This document shows, one piece after another, positions 16,208 to 25,047 of a stretch of 64,000 nucleotides of DNA. The DNA is from Solirubrobacter pauli. Lineage in GTDB: Bacteria > Actinomycetota > Thermoleophilia > Solirubrobacterales > Solirubrobacteraceae. The position numbers and the translations under genes are program-made. The stretch is taken from NCBI RefSeq assembly GCF_003633755.1, contig NZ_RBIL01000001.1, positions 1,535,426 through 1,599,425 on the forward strand, given 5' to 3'. Within the stretch, counting starts at the first letter, position 1. Every line of letters starts with the position of its first letter. The notes beneath the pieces were generated by a model, which had not been told where the DNA came from, ran no database searches, and saw only the letters and a list, made by a program, of their open reading frames with translations.

Positions 16208-17961
16208 CGGGCGGCGCGCTGCTCCGGGGCGTCGTGCGCGCCCACCGGTGGCGCGTGGCTCTCGCGGCCGCGTTGCTGGGCTCACACCAGGGCTTCGAAG
16301 CGCTCGTGCCGGTGGTCGTCGGCGCGGCGATCGACGACGCGGTCGCGCCCGGGGACGGCGGCGCCCTGCTGCTCTGGGTCGGGCTCCTGGCCGGGTTGTT
16401 CGTGCTGCTGTCGACGGCCTACCGCGAGGGCGCGCGGGCCGAGGAGCGGGCGCGCGAGACCGCGGCCCACGGGCTGCGGATGCGGGTGCTGCGGCGCGTC
16501 GTCGACCCGCGCGGCGGCGGCGAGGCCGGGCTCATGCCGGGCCAGCTGCTGAGCGTGACCACCGCCGACGTGGACGCGTCGGCCGGCGTGATCGCGGGGA
16601 TCGGCTACGGCGCGGGCGTCGTCGTCGCGCTGGTGGCAGGGACGGTCGTGCTGCTGGTGACGTCGGTGACGCTCGGCCTGACCGTGCTCGTCGGGCTGCC
16701 GGTGATCGTCTGGGCCGGCGGCCGGCTGGGCGCCCTGCTCAGCCGTCGGGCCGCGGGCCAGCAGGCCGAGGCCGCGGACGCGTCGGGCGTGGCGGCCGAC
16801 CTCGTGACCGGGCTGCGCGTGCTCCAGGGCATCGGCGCGGCGGAGACGGCCGCGGAGCGCTACCGGGCGGCGAGCCGGTCGTCGCTGCGGGCGACGCTGG
16901 CCGCGGCCCGCGCGGAGATCGCGCTGGGCGCGGTCGCCGTCCTCGTCGGCGGCCTCGCCGTCGCCGGCGTGGCGTTCGTCGGAGGCCGGCTCGCGCTGGA
17001 CGGCGAGCTCTCGCTCGGCGAGCTGATCGCGGCCGCCGGCGTCACGCAGTTCCTGGTCGGGCCGCTGAGCCGGCTCGCGTGGGTCGGCGGGTTGCTGGCA
17101 CGGGCGCGCGCGTCGTCGGCGCGGCTGGCCGAGGTGCTGTCGGCGCCGCCGGCCGTGCCCGCACCCGCTGAGCCGGTCGCCTTGCGGTGCAGCGCGGCGC
17201 CGACCGTGGCGATCGGAGGAGCGCAGACGCCGTGGGAGCCGGGAGCGCGCGACCCCGGTCGCGCGGAACCGGCTTCGCCGCAAGAGGGGGATGTTCCGCG
17301 CGGACCGGGGTCGCGCGCTCCCGGCCGGGGCGCCACGCCGGACGCTGACGACGCCGCACCGCGGGTGCACGTGCCCGCGGGCTCGCTGTTCGGCGTCGTC
17401 GCCGACGACCCGGCTCCGCTGCTGGCCGCGCTCGCTCGGGAGGGTCAGGACCTCGCGGTGTTCGTCGACGGCGTGGCGCTGGCGGCGCTCGATCCGGCCG
17501 CGGCGCGCGCGACCGTCGTCGTGGCCCCGCACGAGGCCACGCTGCTGTCGGGCACGGTGCGCGACAACGTGCCCGGCGGGGCCGACACCGCGCTCGCCGC
17601 CGCGGCCGCCACCGACGTGATCGCCGCGCTGCCGGACGGGCTGGACACCGAGCTCACCGACGCCGGCAGCTCGCTGTCGGGCGGCCAGCGCCAGCGGATC
17701 GCGCTCGCCCGCGCACTGGCGACCGACGCGCCGGTGCTCGTCCTGCACGACCCCACGACCGCGCTCGACGCGGCGACCGAGGCCCGCGTCGCCGCCGCCC
17801 TGCGCGACGCCCGGCGCGGCGCCACGACGATCCTGGTGACCACGAGCCCGCTTCTCCTGGCCGCCTGCGACCAGGTCGCGCACATCACCGGTGGCACCGT
17901 CACCACGGCCAGCCACGCCGCCCTGCTCGAGGACGAGGCCTACCGGGAGGCGGTCGCGTGA
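16204..17961 (+). CDS. ABC exporter-type half-transporter with degenerate ATPase domain (partner A)
   Basis: 585 residues from GTG 16204 (4-bp overlap). Residues ~1-310 form a six-helix type IV exporter membrane domain. The nucleotide-binding domain is degenerate: the Walker A position reads FGVVADDPAPLL (~396-407) instead of GxxGxGKST, the Q-loop Gln is His (~443, VVAPHEATLLSGTVRDN), and Walker B has LHDPTTALD with His515 and Asp516 replacing Asp-Glu. The ABC signature LSGGQRQRIALARAL (~491) is perfect. This half therefore contributes only a signature motif to a heterodimer with the next gene. The ~60-residue linker before the ATPase domain contains a palindromic insertion (17238-17325). Possible role in siderophore export or IrtAB-like import. 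Confidence 0.88.
   Translation: MTGGALLRGVVRAHRWRVALAAALLGSHQGFEALVPVVVGAAIDDAVAPGDGGALLLWVGLLAGLFVLLSTAYREGARAEERARETAAHGLRMRVLRRVVDPRGGGEAGLMPGQLLSVTTADVDASAGVIAGIGYGAGVVVALVAGTVVLLVTSVTLGLTVLVGLPVIVWAGGRLGALLSRRAAGQQAEAADASGVAADLVTGLRVLQGIGAAETAAERYRAASRSSLRATLAAARAEIALGAVAVLVGGLAVAGVAFVGGRLALDGELSLGELIAAAGVTQFLVGPLSRLAWVGGLLARARASSARLAEVLSAPPAVPAPAEPVALRCSAAPTVAIGGAQTPWEPGARDPGRAEPASPQEGDVPRGPGSRAPGRGATPDADDAAPRVHVPAGSLFGVVADDPAPLLAALAREGQDLAVFVDGVALAALDPAAARATVVVAPHEATLLSGTVRDNVPGGADTALAAAAATDVIAALPDGLDTELTDAGSSLSGGQRQRIALARALATDAPVLVLHDPTTALDAATEARVAAALRDARRGATTILVTTSPLLLAACDQVAHITGGTVTTASHAALLEDEAYREAVA
17238..17325. repeat. 88-bp palindromic element inside a coding sequence
   Basis: Arms 17238-17269 and 17293-17325 are reverse complements apart from a single unpaired base, separated by a 23-nt loop. 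The left arm begins GCCGGGAGCGCGCGACCCCG and the right arm ends with its complement. It is read in frame as a Pro/Gly/Arg/Asp-rich stretch in the linker between membrane and ATPase domains. Palindromes of this length are not expected by codon choice and suggest a small mobile or REP-like element tolerated inside the protein. Confidence 0.8.
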
Positions 17962-19625
17962 AGGCGTTGCCGACCGCGACCCCGCGCGAGTCCTGGGCCG
18001 TCGTCCGCGAACTCCTGCGCCCGCGTCGCCGCCAGGCCGCGATCGCCCTCGGGGTGCTCGTCGCGGCGGCCGCGCTCGGCCTCGCCGGTCCGCTGCTCCT
18101 GGGCGAGATCGTCGACCGCGTCGACGAGCAGCGCTCGATCACCGGGCCCGCGCTGGCGCTCGTGGGGGTCGCGATCGGCGAGGCGCTGCTGTTCGCCGTC
18201 GGCCTGATCCTGATCTCGAACCTCGGCCAGCCGGTCCTCGCGGCCCTGCGCGAGCGCGTCGTCGCGCGCGCCCTCAAGCTCCCCGCCGAGCAGGTCGAGC
18301 GCGGCGGGCGCGGCGACCTGCTCTCGCGCCTGGGTGACGACATCGCGGTCCTCAGCGAAGCCGTCGTCGAAGCCGTCCCGCCGCTGGCCGCGGCGAGCCT
18401 GACGCTCGGGCTGACGTTCGTCGGCCTCGCCACGATCGATCCGCGGCTCACGCTCGCGGCGCTGCTCGTCGTGCCCGTGCAGGTCTGGGCGGTCCGCTGG
18501 TACGCGAAGCGAGCGGGCCCCGCCTACGCCGACGAGCGCCGGGTCAGCGGCGAGCGCGCGCAGGCGATCCTCGACGTCGTCGGTGGCGCCCGGACGATCC
18601 GCGCGCTCGGCCTGCAGCCGACGGCGCTGCCGCGCGTCGAGGCGCGCTCGCTGTCCAGCGTCGCCGCGGTCGTCCGGACGATCCGCATCTCCACGCACTT
18701 CAGCTCGCGCCTGAACGCGGCCGAGTTCGTCGGCACCGCCTCGACGCTCGTCGCCGGCTACTTCCTCGTCAAAGCCGACAGCATCTCGGTCGGCGCGGCC
18801 ACCGCCGCCGCGCTGCTGTTCATCCGCACGTTCGACCAGTTCAACATCGTGCTGGGCACGATCGACGAGGCGAACCGCGCGCTCGCCGCGCTCGCCCGGC
18901 TCGTCGGCGTCCTCCAGGTGCCGGAGCCGCCGCCAGCCGAGCCGCATCCCGGCGCGCACGTCGCCCTCGACGGGATCCGGCACGCGTACGACGGCGGGCC
19001 GACCGTCCTGCACGACGTCGACCTGCACATCGCCGCGGGCGAGCGGGTGGCGGTCGTGGGCGTGTCGGGCTCGGGCAAGACGACGCTGGCGAAGGTCGTC
19101 GCGCGCTTCCACACGCCCACGGACGGCACGGTCGACGTCGGCCAGGTCGCGCTCGTCACGCAGGAGGTGCACGTGTTCGCGGGCACGCTCGCGGACGACC
19201 TGCGGCTGGCGAAGCCGGACGCCACCGACGAGCAGTTGCAGCGCGCGCTCGACGCGGTCGACGCCGGCTGGGCCCGCCTGGACGCCGTCGTCGGCCACGG
19301 CGGCGTCGAGCTCACGCCCGCGCAGGCGCAGCAGCTCGCGCTCGCGCGCCTTCACCTCGCCGACCCGAGGATCGCCGTCCTCGACGAGGCGACGGCCGAG
19401 GCGGGCAGCGCCGGCGCGCGCGTCCTCGAACGCGCCGCCGACACGGTCCTGCGCGGCCGCACGGCGCTGGTCGTCGCGCACCGCCTCACGCAGGCGGCCC
19501 GCGCCGACCGGATCATCGTCATGGACGCGGGCCGGATCGTCGAGAGCGGCACGCACGCGGAGCTCGTGGCGGCCGAGGGCGCCTACGCCGCCCTCTGGCA
19601 CGCCTACACCGCCGACCGGGCCTAG
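17958..19625 (+). CDS. ABC exporter-type half-transporter with degenerate signature motif (partner B)
   Basis: 555 residues, ATG overlapping the previous stop by 4 bp. An exporter membrane domain (residues ~1-310) is followed by an ATPase domain with intact Walker A GVSGSGKTT (Lys ~374), Q-loop VALVTQEVHVFAGTLADD, Walker B AVLDEAT (Asp476, Glu477) and switch His in VVAHRLTQAARADR. The ABC signature is lost: VELTPAQAQQLALARL (~452) replaces LSGGQ. It complements partner A exactly, so the heterodimer would have one complete ATP site (Walker motifs of B with signature of A) and one dead site. The 3' end overlaps the convergent lipoprotein gene by 4 bp. Confidence 0.9.
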   Translation: MKALPTATPRESWAVVRELLRPRRRQAAIALGVLVAAAALGLAGPLLLGEIVDRVDEQRSITGPALALVGVAIGEALLFAVGLILISNLGQPVLAALRERVVARALKLPAEQVERGGRGDLLSRLGDDIAVLSEAVVEAVPPLAAASLTLGLTFVGLATIDPRLTLAALLVVPVQVWAVRWYAKRAGPAYADERRVSGERAQAILDVVGGARTIRALGLQPTALPRVEARSLSSVAAVVRTIRISTHFSSRLNAAEFVGTASTLVAGYFLVKADSISVGAATAAALLFIRTFDQFNIVLGTIDEANRALAALARLVGVLQVPEPPPAEPHPGAHVALDGIRHAYDGGPTVLHDVDLHIAAGERVAVVGVSGSGKTTLAKVVARFHTPTDGTVDVGQVALVTQEVHVFAGTLADDLRLAKPDATDEQLQRALDAVDAGWARLDAVVGHGGVELTPAQAQQLALARLHLADPRIAVLDEATAEAGSAGARVLERAADTVLRGRTALVVAHRLTQAARADRIIVMDAGRIVESGTHAELVAAEGAYAALWHAYTADRA

Positions 19626-20653
19626 CCGCCGACCAACTCCTCAGGGGACTGGCCGGCGACGGCGTCCTTGAGGGCGGGCGTGAGCTTCTCGAGGATGTAC
19701 TTGAACGACAGCGGCGTGACGAAGTACATCGCGCCGCTGAGGATCGGGTCCGTGTAGACGGCACGGGAGCCCTCGACGGCCTCGAGGAAGCCGAAGGTCG
19801 GCACCTTCTTGAGGTTCGCGATGTCGCTCGCCTTCTCGGTCGCGAACACGATCACGTCCGCGTCGATGACGTCGAGGCGCTCCTCGGCGACCGCGACCTG
19901 CTCGCCCGGGTTCTTGACCAGCGGCGTGAGCTTCGGGTTGATGGTGAAGCCGAGGTACTCGAGGAACTCCGTGCTCAGGCCCTGCGGGTAGACGTAGATC
20001 TCGCCGTCGTAGAACGCGTTCTGGGCGAAGGTGGCCGTCTTGCCCTTGAAGTCGGGGTTCTCGGCCGCGACGGCGGCGTAGTCGTCCTTGACCTGCTGGA
20101 TCAGCTTGGCGCCTTCCTCCGGCTTGCCGAGCGCCTTGGCGACGACCTCGACCTGGTCGTCCCAGGGCGAGAAGTACTGCGTGCCGCCCTTGGGCGTGGC
20201 GATCGTCGGCGCGATCCGCGAGAGCTGCTCGTAGTCCTTCTTCTCCATGCCGGCGTTCGCGCCGATGATCAGGTCCGGCCGCAGCGCCGCGATCTTCTCG
20301 AACTGGAAGCCGTCCGCGTTGCTGAGGACCTCGGGCTTGGCGTCGCCGAGCGCCTCCTGCGCCCACGGCCACACGGCGTACGGCTGGTCGCCGTACCACT
20401 CGGTGGTGGCGACCGGCTTGTAGCCGAGCTCGAGCACGATGTCCTGCTCGGTCAGCCCGACGACGACGATCCGCTCCGGCTTCTTCTCCACGGTCGTGGT
20501 GCCGAAGGTGTGCTCGACGGTCTGGGGGAACGTCTCGGTCGCGGTCTCGACCGTGGCGGTGCTGCCCTCGAGGGCGCGGTCTTCGGGCTCGTCGGATGAA
20601 CCGCAGCCTGCGAAGACGAGCAGGATCGCGGCCAAGATGAGAGTCAGGCGCAT
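19622..20653 (-). CDS. Second iron-siderophore ABC binding lipoprotein
   Basis: 343 residues, lipobox at VFAGC in the signal MRLTLILAAILLVFAGC, then GSSDEPED. The mature region parallels the first lipoprotein: FPQTVEHTFGTTTVEKKPER, VVVGLTEQDIVLELGYKPV, TEWYGDQPYAVWPWAQEAL and RPDLIIGANAGMEKKDYEQL. It closes the locus opposite the first copy, so one FecCD permease may be served by two receptors with different siderophores. Its ATG sits inside an iron-box-like palindrome, predicting near-leaderless iron-controlled expression. It follows the LuxR gene on the same strand after 19 bp. Confidence 0.92.
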   Translation of the reverse strand: MRLTLILAAILLVFAGCGSSDEPEDRALEGSTATVETATETFPQTVEHTFGTTTVEKKPERIVVVGLTEQDIVLELGYKPVATTEWYGDQPYAVWPWAQEALGDAKPEVLSNADGFQFEKIAALRPDLIIGANAGMEKKDYEQLSRIAPTIATPKGGTQYFSPWDDQVEVVAKALGKPEEGAKLIQQVKDDYAAVAAENPDFKGKTATFAQNAFYDGEIYVYPQGLSTEFLEYLGFTINPKLTPLVKNPGEQVAVAEERLDVIDADVIVFATEKASDIANLKKVPTFGFLEAVEGSRAVYTDPILSGAMYFVTPLSFKYILEKLTPALKDAVAGQSPEELVGG

Positions 20654-20667
20654 TAGGGCACCCTAAC
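20652..20667 (-). promoter_or_regulatory. Iron-box-like palindrome at the start of the second binding protein
   Basis: TTAGG-N4-CCTAA (20653-20666), the same spacing and nearly the same sequence as the site at 13281-13294 in front of the first lipoprotein (minus strand shared core GTTAGGGTG-N-CCTAA). TAGGGT can serve as a -10 box, which would start the message at or next to the ATG. The match to the full 19-bp DtxR/IdeR consensus is weaker (about 10 of 19). Confidence 0.5.
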
Positions 20668-20672
20668 TCAGG

Positions 20673-23444
20673 TCAGGCCGCGGCCGCTTCGCCCTCCAGG
20701 CCGAGTGCGCCCGCCAGGTCACGCCGGGAGGAGATCCCGAGCTTGCTGTAGGAGCGGCCGAGATGCACCTCGACCGTCTTGAGCGTCACCCACAGCGTCT
20801 CGGCGATCTGGCGGTTCGTGAGGCCTTCGGCGGCGAGCTGGGCGACGCGCCGCTCGGCCGGCGTGAGCGCCCCGACACCCTCGAGCCGCTCGCGCCGCGG
20901 CCGTGCGCCGGAGGCCTCGAGCTCCTCATGCGCGAGCCGGGCGAGCAGCGCCGACTCCGTGCGCGCGGCCAGCTCGAGCGCGCGCCGCAGCGGCTCGCGC
21001 GCCTCCACCCGGTCGCCGCGGATGCGCAGCCGCGCGCCGAGGTCGTGCAGCGCCCAGCCGTGCTCGCGCTGCAGGTCGGTCGGCTCGAGCGCGGCGACCG
21101 CGTCGCGCAGCGTGTCGATCGCCTCGTCGCCGAGCTGGGCGAGCGCGCGCCGGCGGAGCGCCATGCCCAGGCAGCCGGGACGCTCGGCCGTGCGCGCGGC
21201 GGCGATGTCGTGGTCCATCAGCTCTAGCGCCTCGTCCGCCCGGCCGGTCGCGGCGAGTACCTCGGCGAGCCGGAGCCGGCCGAAGACCGCGTTCGGCGAC
21301 GCCCAGCCGCGCGCGTCGGCGAAGGCGACGACGCGCCGCAGGTCCGTCTCGGCCTCGTCGAAGCGGCGCAGCAGGAAGCGCACGCGGCCGCGGATGGTCA
21401 GCGCGAACGGCTCGATGAACGTGCCCGCCGCGGCGCCCAGGTCGACGTCGATCTCGGCGGCCGCCTCGTCGAGGCGGTCGAGCTCGACCAGGTTCTCGGC
21501 GAGGATCGCGCTCAGCGCCGGCACGGTCGTGACCATGCCCTGGGCGCGGATCGCCTCCAGGCCGCTGCGGGCGCGCGCCGCGCCGAGCGCGACCGAGCCG
21601 AAGTCGCGGTGCCAGTACCCCCAGGCCTGCTCGACGAACAGCGTCGCGGCGAGCAGGCCCTGCTCGCGAACGGCGCGGTCGCCGGCCTGCAGCGCCCGCT
21701 CGGCGCCGCGCGCGTCCTCGGCGAAGCGCAGCGCGTGGGTGACCAGGTTCCACGTCGAGCTCGCGGGCCCGACCGTCGCCAGCAGCTCCCCGCCGCCGAG
21801 GGCCCGCTCGCACAGCGCGATCAGCTCGTCGGTCGGCAGGTTCCCGCGCAGCGCCCGGTCGTTCGCGGCGGCGGCGAGCGCGGCGAGCGACGGCGGATCC
21901 TGCTCGAGGCCACGATCGATCCGGGCGCGCAGGCGCACGGGGTCGACGTCGGCGAGCAGCAGCGCCTCCAGCAGCCCGGCCTCCAGCCGCAGCGCGAGCG
22001 TCGGGTCGGCCGCGTCCACGGTCGCCTGCTCGAGCTCGCTCACGGCCGCGGCAGGGTCCGTGTGCACGAGATGGTTGGCGAGCGCGGCGTGGGCGCGCGC
22101 CGCCGCGTCGCCGTCGAGCCCGTCGCGCAGCAGCCGCCGCAGCCGCGACGGCCCCTCCGGCCGCTGGACGCGCACCTCCAGCTCGCCGAGCTCGAGCGCG
22201 ACGTCGAGCCGCTCCGCCGCCGTGCTCGGCGGCTCGTCCAGCGCCCGCGCGAGCTGGTCCGCGGCCAGGTCGGTCGCGCCCTCGGTCACCGCTTCCCGCG
22301 CCGCGGCGCGCAGGTCCGCCACCGCGCGCTCGTCCCCGGCGGGCTCCGCGGCCCGCCAGTGGGGCGCGACGGCACCGGGCCGGAGGCCACGATCGCGGAG
22401 GCGCAGCGCGGCCGCCCGGTGCAACGCCGCACGCTCTCCGGCGGGCATGGCGTCGAGCACGGCCGCGCGCACGAGCGGATGCACGAACGCGCGTCCGACG
22501 AGCACGTCGGCGGCGGCGAGCCTGTCGAGCGCCTCGACGACGGCGCCGCGCGCGGCCTCCAGGCCCGCGACGATGGCGACGTCGTCCGCCGTCGCGCGTT
22601 CGCCCAGCACGGCGACCGCGCGGGCCGTGGCCACGGCGTCCGGGCCGAGCGGGCGCAGGCGGCGCTCGACCGCGGGCGCGACGCCACGCGCGCCCAGCTC
22701 GGCGAGCTGCTCGGGCGACTGCGCGCCCGCGTTGGAGGCCTCGCGGGCCAGCACGGAGAGCAGGAGCGGGTTGCCGCCCGTCACTTCCAGGGCGGTCTCG
22801 ACCATGGCCGGGGTCGGCGTCGCGCCGAGCTCGGCCGCGAGCAGGTCGGCGACCGCTTCGCGCGGGAGCGGCCCCGGGCGGACGACGGTCGCGGAGATGC
22901 GCAGCTCGTCGAGCAGCTCGGCCGGGGCGCCCGGCTCCTGCGGGCGGGTGGTGGCGACGACCGTGACGGCGAGGCCGTCGATCCGCCGCGCGAGGTACTC
23001 GAGGAAGCGCAGCGAGGGCACGTCGGCCCAGTGGAGGTCGTCGGCGAGGAGGACGACCGGGCGCTCCTCGGCGAGGTTGGCCGCGAGCCAGTACAGGCCG
23101 TGCAGGACGGCGAAGCCGGCGTCCTCGGCGGCGCCCGCGGACGGGTCGAGCACGAGCTTCGCGTGCGCGGCGGCGCCGACGAGCAGCTCGGGACGGGCGG
23201 CGCGGTCCAGCAGTTGGTGGACGAGGCCGAACCCGAACGTGCGGTCCAGCTCGGACGCGCGGGCGGAGAGCACCAGCGCGTCGCGCTCGCCCGCGATCCG
23301 GCGGGCGGCTTCGAGCACGGTGGTCTTGCCGATGCCCGCGGGACCTTCGAGCAGGAGGACAGCGCCGGAGCCGGTGAACGCGGCGTCGACCGCCCGCGTC
23401 ACCGCGGCCAGCTCGTCCTCGCGCGAGAGCAGGCCGCCGGACAT
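20673..23444 (-). CDS. Large LuxR-family (LAL-type) ATPase transcription regulator
   Basis: 923 residues from ATG 23444. An N-terminal AAA/AAA_16 ATPase has Walker A LLEGPAGIGKTTVLEAA and a Walker B-like region PVVLLADDLHWADVPS. A long Ala/Leu/Arg-rich tetratricopeptide-like middle region follows, and the C-terminus has a LuxR helix-turn-helix: LTPAERRVAQLAAEGLTNRQ, then IAETLWVTLKTVEVHLGRSY and SKLGISSRRDLA. This layout is that of the LAL/MalT-like regulators. The open frame extends 14 codons upstream, but those codons are the terminator hairpin of the preceding gene. Ligand and targets are unknown; proximity to the iron locus is suggestive only. Confidence 0.9.
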   Translation of the reverse strand: MSGGLLSREDELAAVTRAVDAAFTGSGAVLLLEGPAGIGKTTVLEAARRIAGERDALVLSARASELDRTFGFGLVHQLLDRAARPELLVGAAAHAKLVLDPSAGAAEDAGFAVLHGLYWLAANLAEERPVVLLADDLHWADVPSLRFLEYLARRIDGLAVTVVATTRPQEPGAPAELLDELRISATVVRPGPLPREAVADLLAAELGATPTPAMVETALEVTGGNPLLLSVLAREASNAGAQSPEQLAELGARGVAPAVERRLRPLGPDAVATARAVAVLGERATADDVAIVAGLEAARGAVVEALDRLAAADVLVGRAFVHPLVRAAVLDAMPAGERAALHRAAALRLRDRGLRPGAVAPHWRAAEPAGDERAVADLRAAAREAVTEGATDLAADQLARALDEPPSTAAERLDVALELGELEVRVQRPEGPSRLRRLLRDGLDGDAAARAHAALANHLVHTDPAAAVSELEQATVDAADPTLALRLEAGLLEALLLADVDPVRLRARIDRGLEQDPPSLAALAAAANDRALRGNLPTDELIALCERALGGGELLATVGPASSTWNLVTHALRFAEDARGAERALQAGDRAVREQGLLAATLFVEQAWGYWHRDFGSVALGAARARSGLEAIRAQGMVTTVPALSAILAENLVELDRLDEAAAEIDVDLGAAAGTFIEPFALTIRGRVRFLLRRFDEAETDLRRVVAFADARGWASPNAVFGRLRLAEVLAATGRADEALELMDHDIAAARTAERPGCLGMALRRRALAQLGDEAIDTLRDAVAALEPTDLQREHGWALHDLGARLRIRGDRVEAREPLRRALELAARTESALLARLAHEELEASGARPRRERLEGVGALTPAERRVAQLAAEGLTNRQIAETLWVTLKTVEVHLGRSYSKLGISSRRDLAGALGLEGEAAAA

Positions 23445-23457
23445 CGCCAACAGAGTA

Positions 23458-23483
23458 GGCGGCCACCATCGCTGGTGGCCGCC
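23458..23483 (-). terminator. Rho-independent-type hairpin
   Basis: GGCGGCCACC and GGTGGCCGCC form a perfect 10-bp stem around a 6-nt loop. It lies after the secreted-propeller gene and 13 bp before the LuxR start on the same strand. No strong T-run follows. Confidence 0.6.
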
Positions 23484-23542
23484 CACTGGGCCCCCTCAGG
23501 CCGTCCGGGTGAGCGTCGGCGGCGCCAGATCGGCGCCCGCGC

Positions 23543-24940
23543 TCAGCGCTTGAGCGTCACGGTCAGGCTCGCGCCCGCGCCGGTGATGCTCAGCTTCACG
23601 GTCTTCTTGCCCTTCAGCTTGGCCTTGCCGGCCTTCGTGAAGCGCAGCGTCGCCTGGCCCTCGCCCCGCTTGACGGTCACGCTGCCCTTGGCCACGGTCG
23701 TCTTGCCGTACTTGGCGGCCACGGCCTGCTTGCCGTTGGTCGCGCCCTTGAGCTTGATCACGAGGCCCCGCTTGAGCGCCGCCGCGAGCTTGACCTTCGT
23801 CACGCTCAGCGTGGTGCCGGAGCCGCCGCCGGGCTGGCCGGGCGTCGGGGTCGTCCCGCCGCCGCCACCGGGGCCGCCCTTGCCGGGACCACCCGGGTTG
23901 CCGGGGGCGGGCGGAGCGGGCCGCGCGGCCGGCACGTCGGCCGGGCCCCACGACGGGTAGCTCGCGCCGGCGACCAGCAGCTTGCCGCCGTCGGTCAGCG
24001 GCGTGCACTCACCCTTGACGGTGTAGTGCGGCAGCGCGGCGGTGTGGATGCCGTCGCCGGAGTCGGCCCAGAAGATCCGCGTGCCGTCGGCGTTGAACGT
24101 CGGGCTCGCGATCTTGCCGTCGGTGAAGTCGGTCGTCGCCTGGGCGCAGCGCTCCGGGTAGGCGGGGTGGTAGCCACCGACCAGGTTGGAGATGCTCATG
24201 CTCTTGCCGTCGTCCGTGACGGTGGCGAGCACGGACTTGTCGCGCGACATGATCGAGTCCTTGACCTTGCCGTGGAAGTGGTAGTCCTCGAACCAGCGCT
24301 TGAGGCCCTGGCTGTCGTCCGGCGAGTCCGGCGTCCACAGCACCGTGTCCTCGTTGGGCATGATGTACGGGTCGCTGAGGAGCACCGTGCTGTTGTCGAC
24401 CCACGAGGCGTCGATCCAGCCCGAGCGGCGACGGAAGCCCGGCTCGTCCCACGCGGTCAGGCGGTTCGGGTCCGTGAACGCCGTGCCGTGGTAGAGGCGC
24501 TTGAGGTAGCAGCCGTTGGACGGGTTGCAGTACGGGTCCTGGCCGACGTACTGCCAGTAGTACGTGTACGCCACGCGTCGGCCGTCGGGGGAGATCGCCG
24601 GGTCGAACGGGCCCTTGAACTGCAGCGTCGGGTCCGTCGAGGTGGAGACCGGCGTGGCGATGTCCGCGATCACCGAGCCGTCGCGCTCCAGGTGGCGGAT
24701 GCGATCACCGCGCAGCGCGACCATGCGGCCGCTGTCGGCCTGGGAGACGGTCGAGTAGCCGCCGTCGAACGTCACCTGGTACTCGCGAGCACCGTCCGTG
24801 GTGGCGAGGAACACGTTGCCCGCCTTGATGTAGGCGATCGAGTCGGCCTGCGCCGCGGCGGGCGCGCCGAGCGCGAGCAGCGCCAGAGCGGCGGCGGCGC
24901 CGGCGATCCGTCGCCGGCTGAAGAGGGGTGCGTCGTGCAT
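23543..24940 (-). CDS. Secreted beta-propeller (TolB/PD40-like) protein
   Basis: 465 residues from ATG 24940. The N-terminus LFSRRRIAGAAAALALLALG followed by APAAAQA is a signal peptide with a twin-arginine-like SRR motif, so Tat export is possible. The mature part has repeated blades of the WD40-like PD40/TolB type (AYIKAGNVFLATTDGAREYQ, FDPAISPDGRRVAYTYYWQY, SPTFNADGTRIFWADSGDG). A Pro/Gly-rich linker (~residues 330-375) joins a Lys-rich C-terminal domain with regular beta strands ending in TVTLKR. The upstream ATG (25033) lies in the intergenic region. Function unknown. Confidence 0.82.
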   Translation of the reverse strand: MHDAPLFSRRRIAGAAAALALLALGAPAAAQADSIAYIKAGNVFLATTDGAREYQVTFDGGYSTVSQADSGRMVALRGDRIRHLERDGSVIADIATPVSTSTDPTLQFKGPFDPAISPDGRRVAYTYYWQYVGQDPYCNPSNGCYLKRLYHGTAFTDPNRLTAWDEPGFRRRSGWIDASWVDNSTVLLSDPYIMPNEDTVLWTPDSPDDSQGLKRWFEDYHFHGKVKDSIMSRDKSVLATVTDDGKSMSISNLVGGYHPAYPERCAQATTDFTDGKIASPTFNADGTRIFWADSGDGIHTAALPHYTVKGECTPLTDGGKLLVAGASYPSWGPADVPAARPAPPAPGNPGGPGKGGPGGGGGTTPTPGQPGGGSGTTLSVTKVKLAAALKRGLVIKLKGATNGKQAVAAKYGKTTVAKGSVTVKRGEGQATLRFTKAGKAKLKGKKTVKLSITGAGASLTVTLKR

Positions 24941-25014
24941 GGACCGCACTCTCGCGCCGCACCGCCGCACCGGCATCAGGGCTCGACCCAAATGTTGGTC
25001 GACCCGTACTGGTT

Positions 25015-25036
25015 GGGGTGCGGAGATCCGCACCCC
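25015..25036 (-). terminator. Hairpin terminator after the Wadjet-like operon
   Basis: GGGGTGCGG-AGAT-CCGCACCCC, a perfect 9-bp stem with a 4-nt loop, 11 bp beyond the stop of the SMC gene. It marks the end of the operon and shows that nothing further is cotranscribed. Confidence 0.65.
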
Positions 25037-25047
25037 GATCCTCGTGC

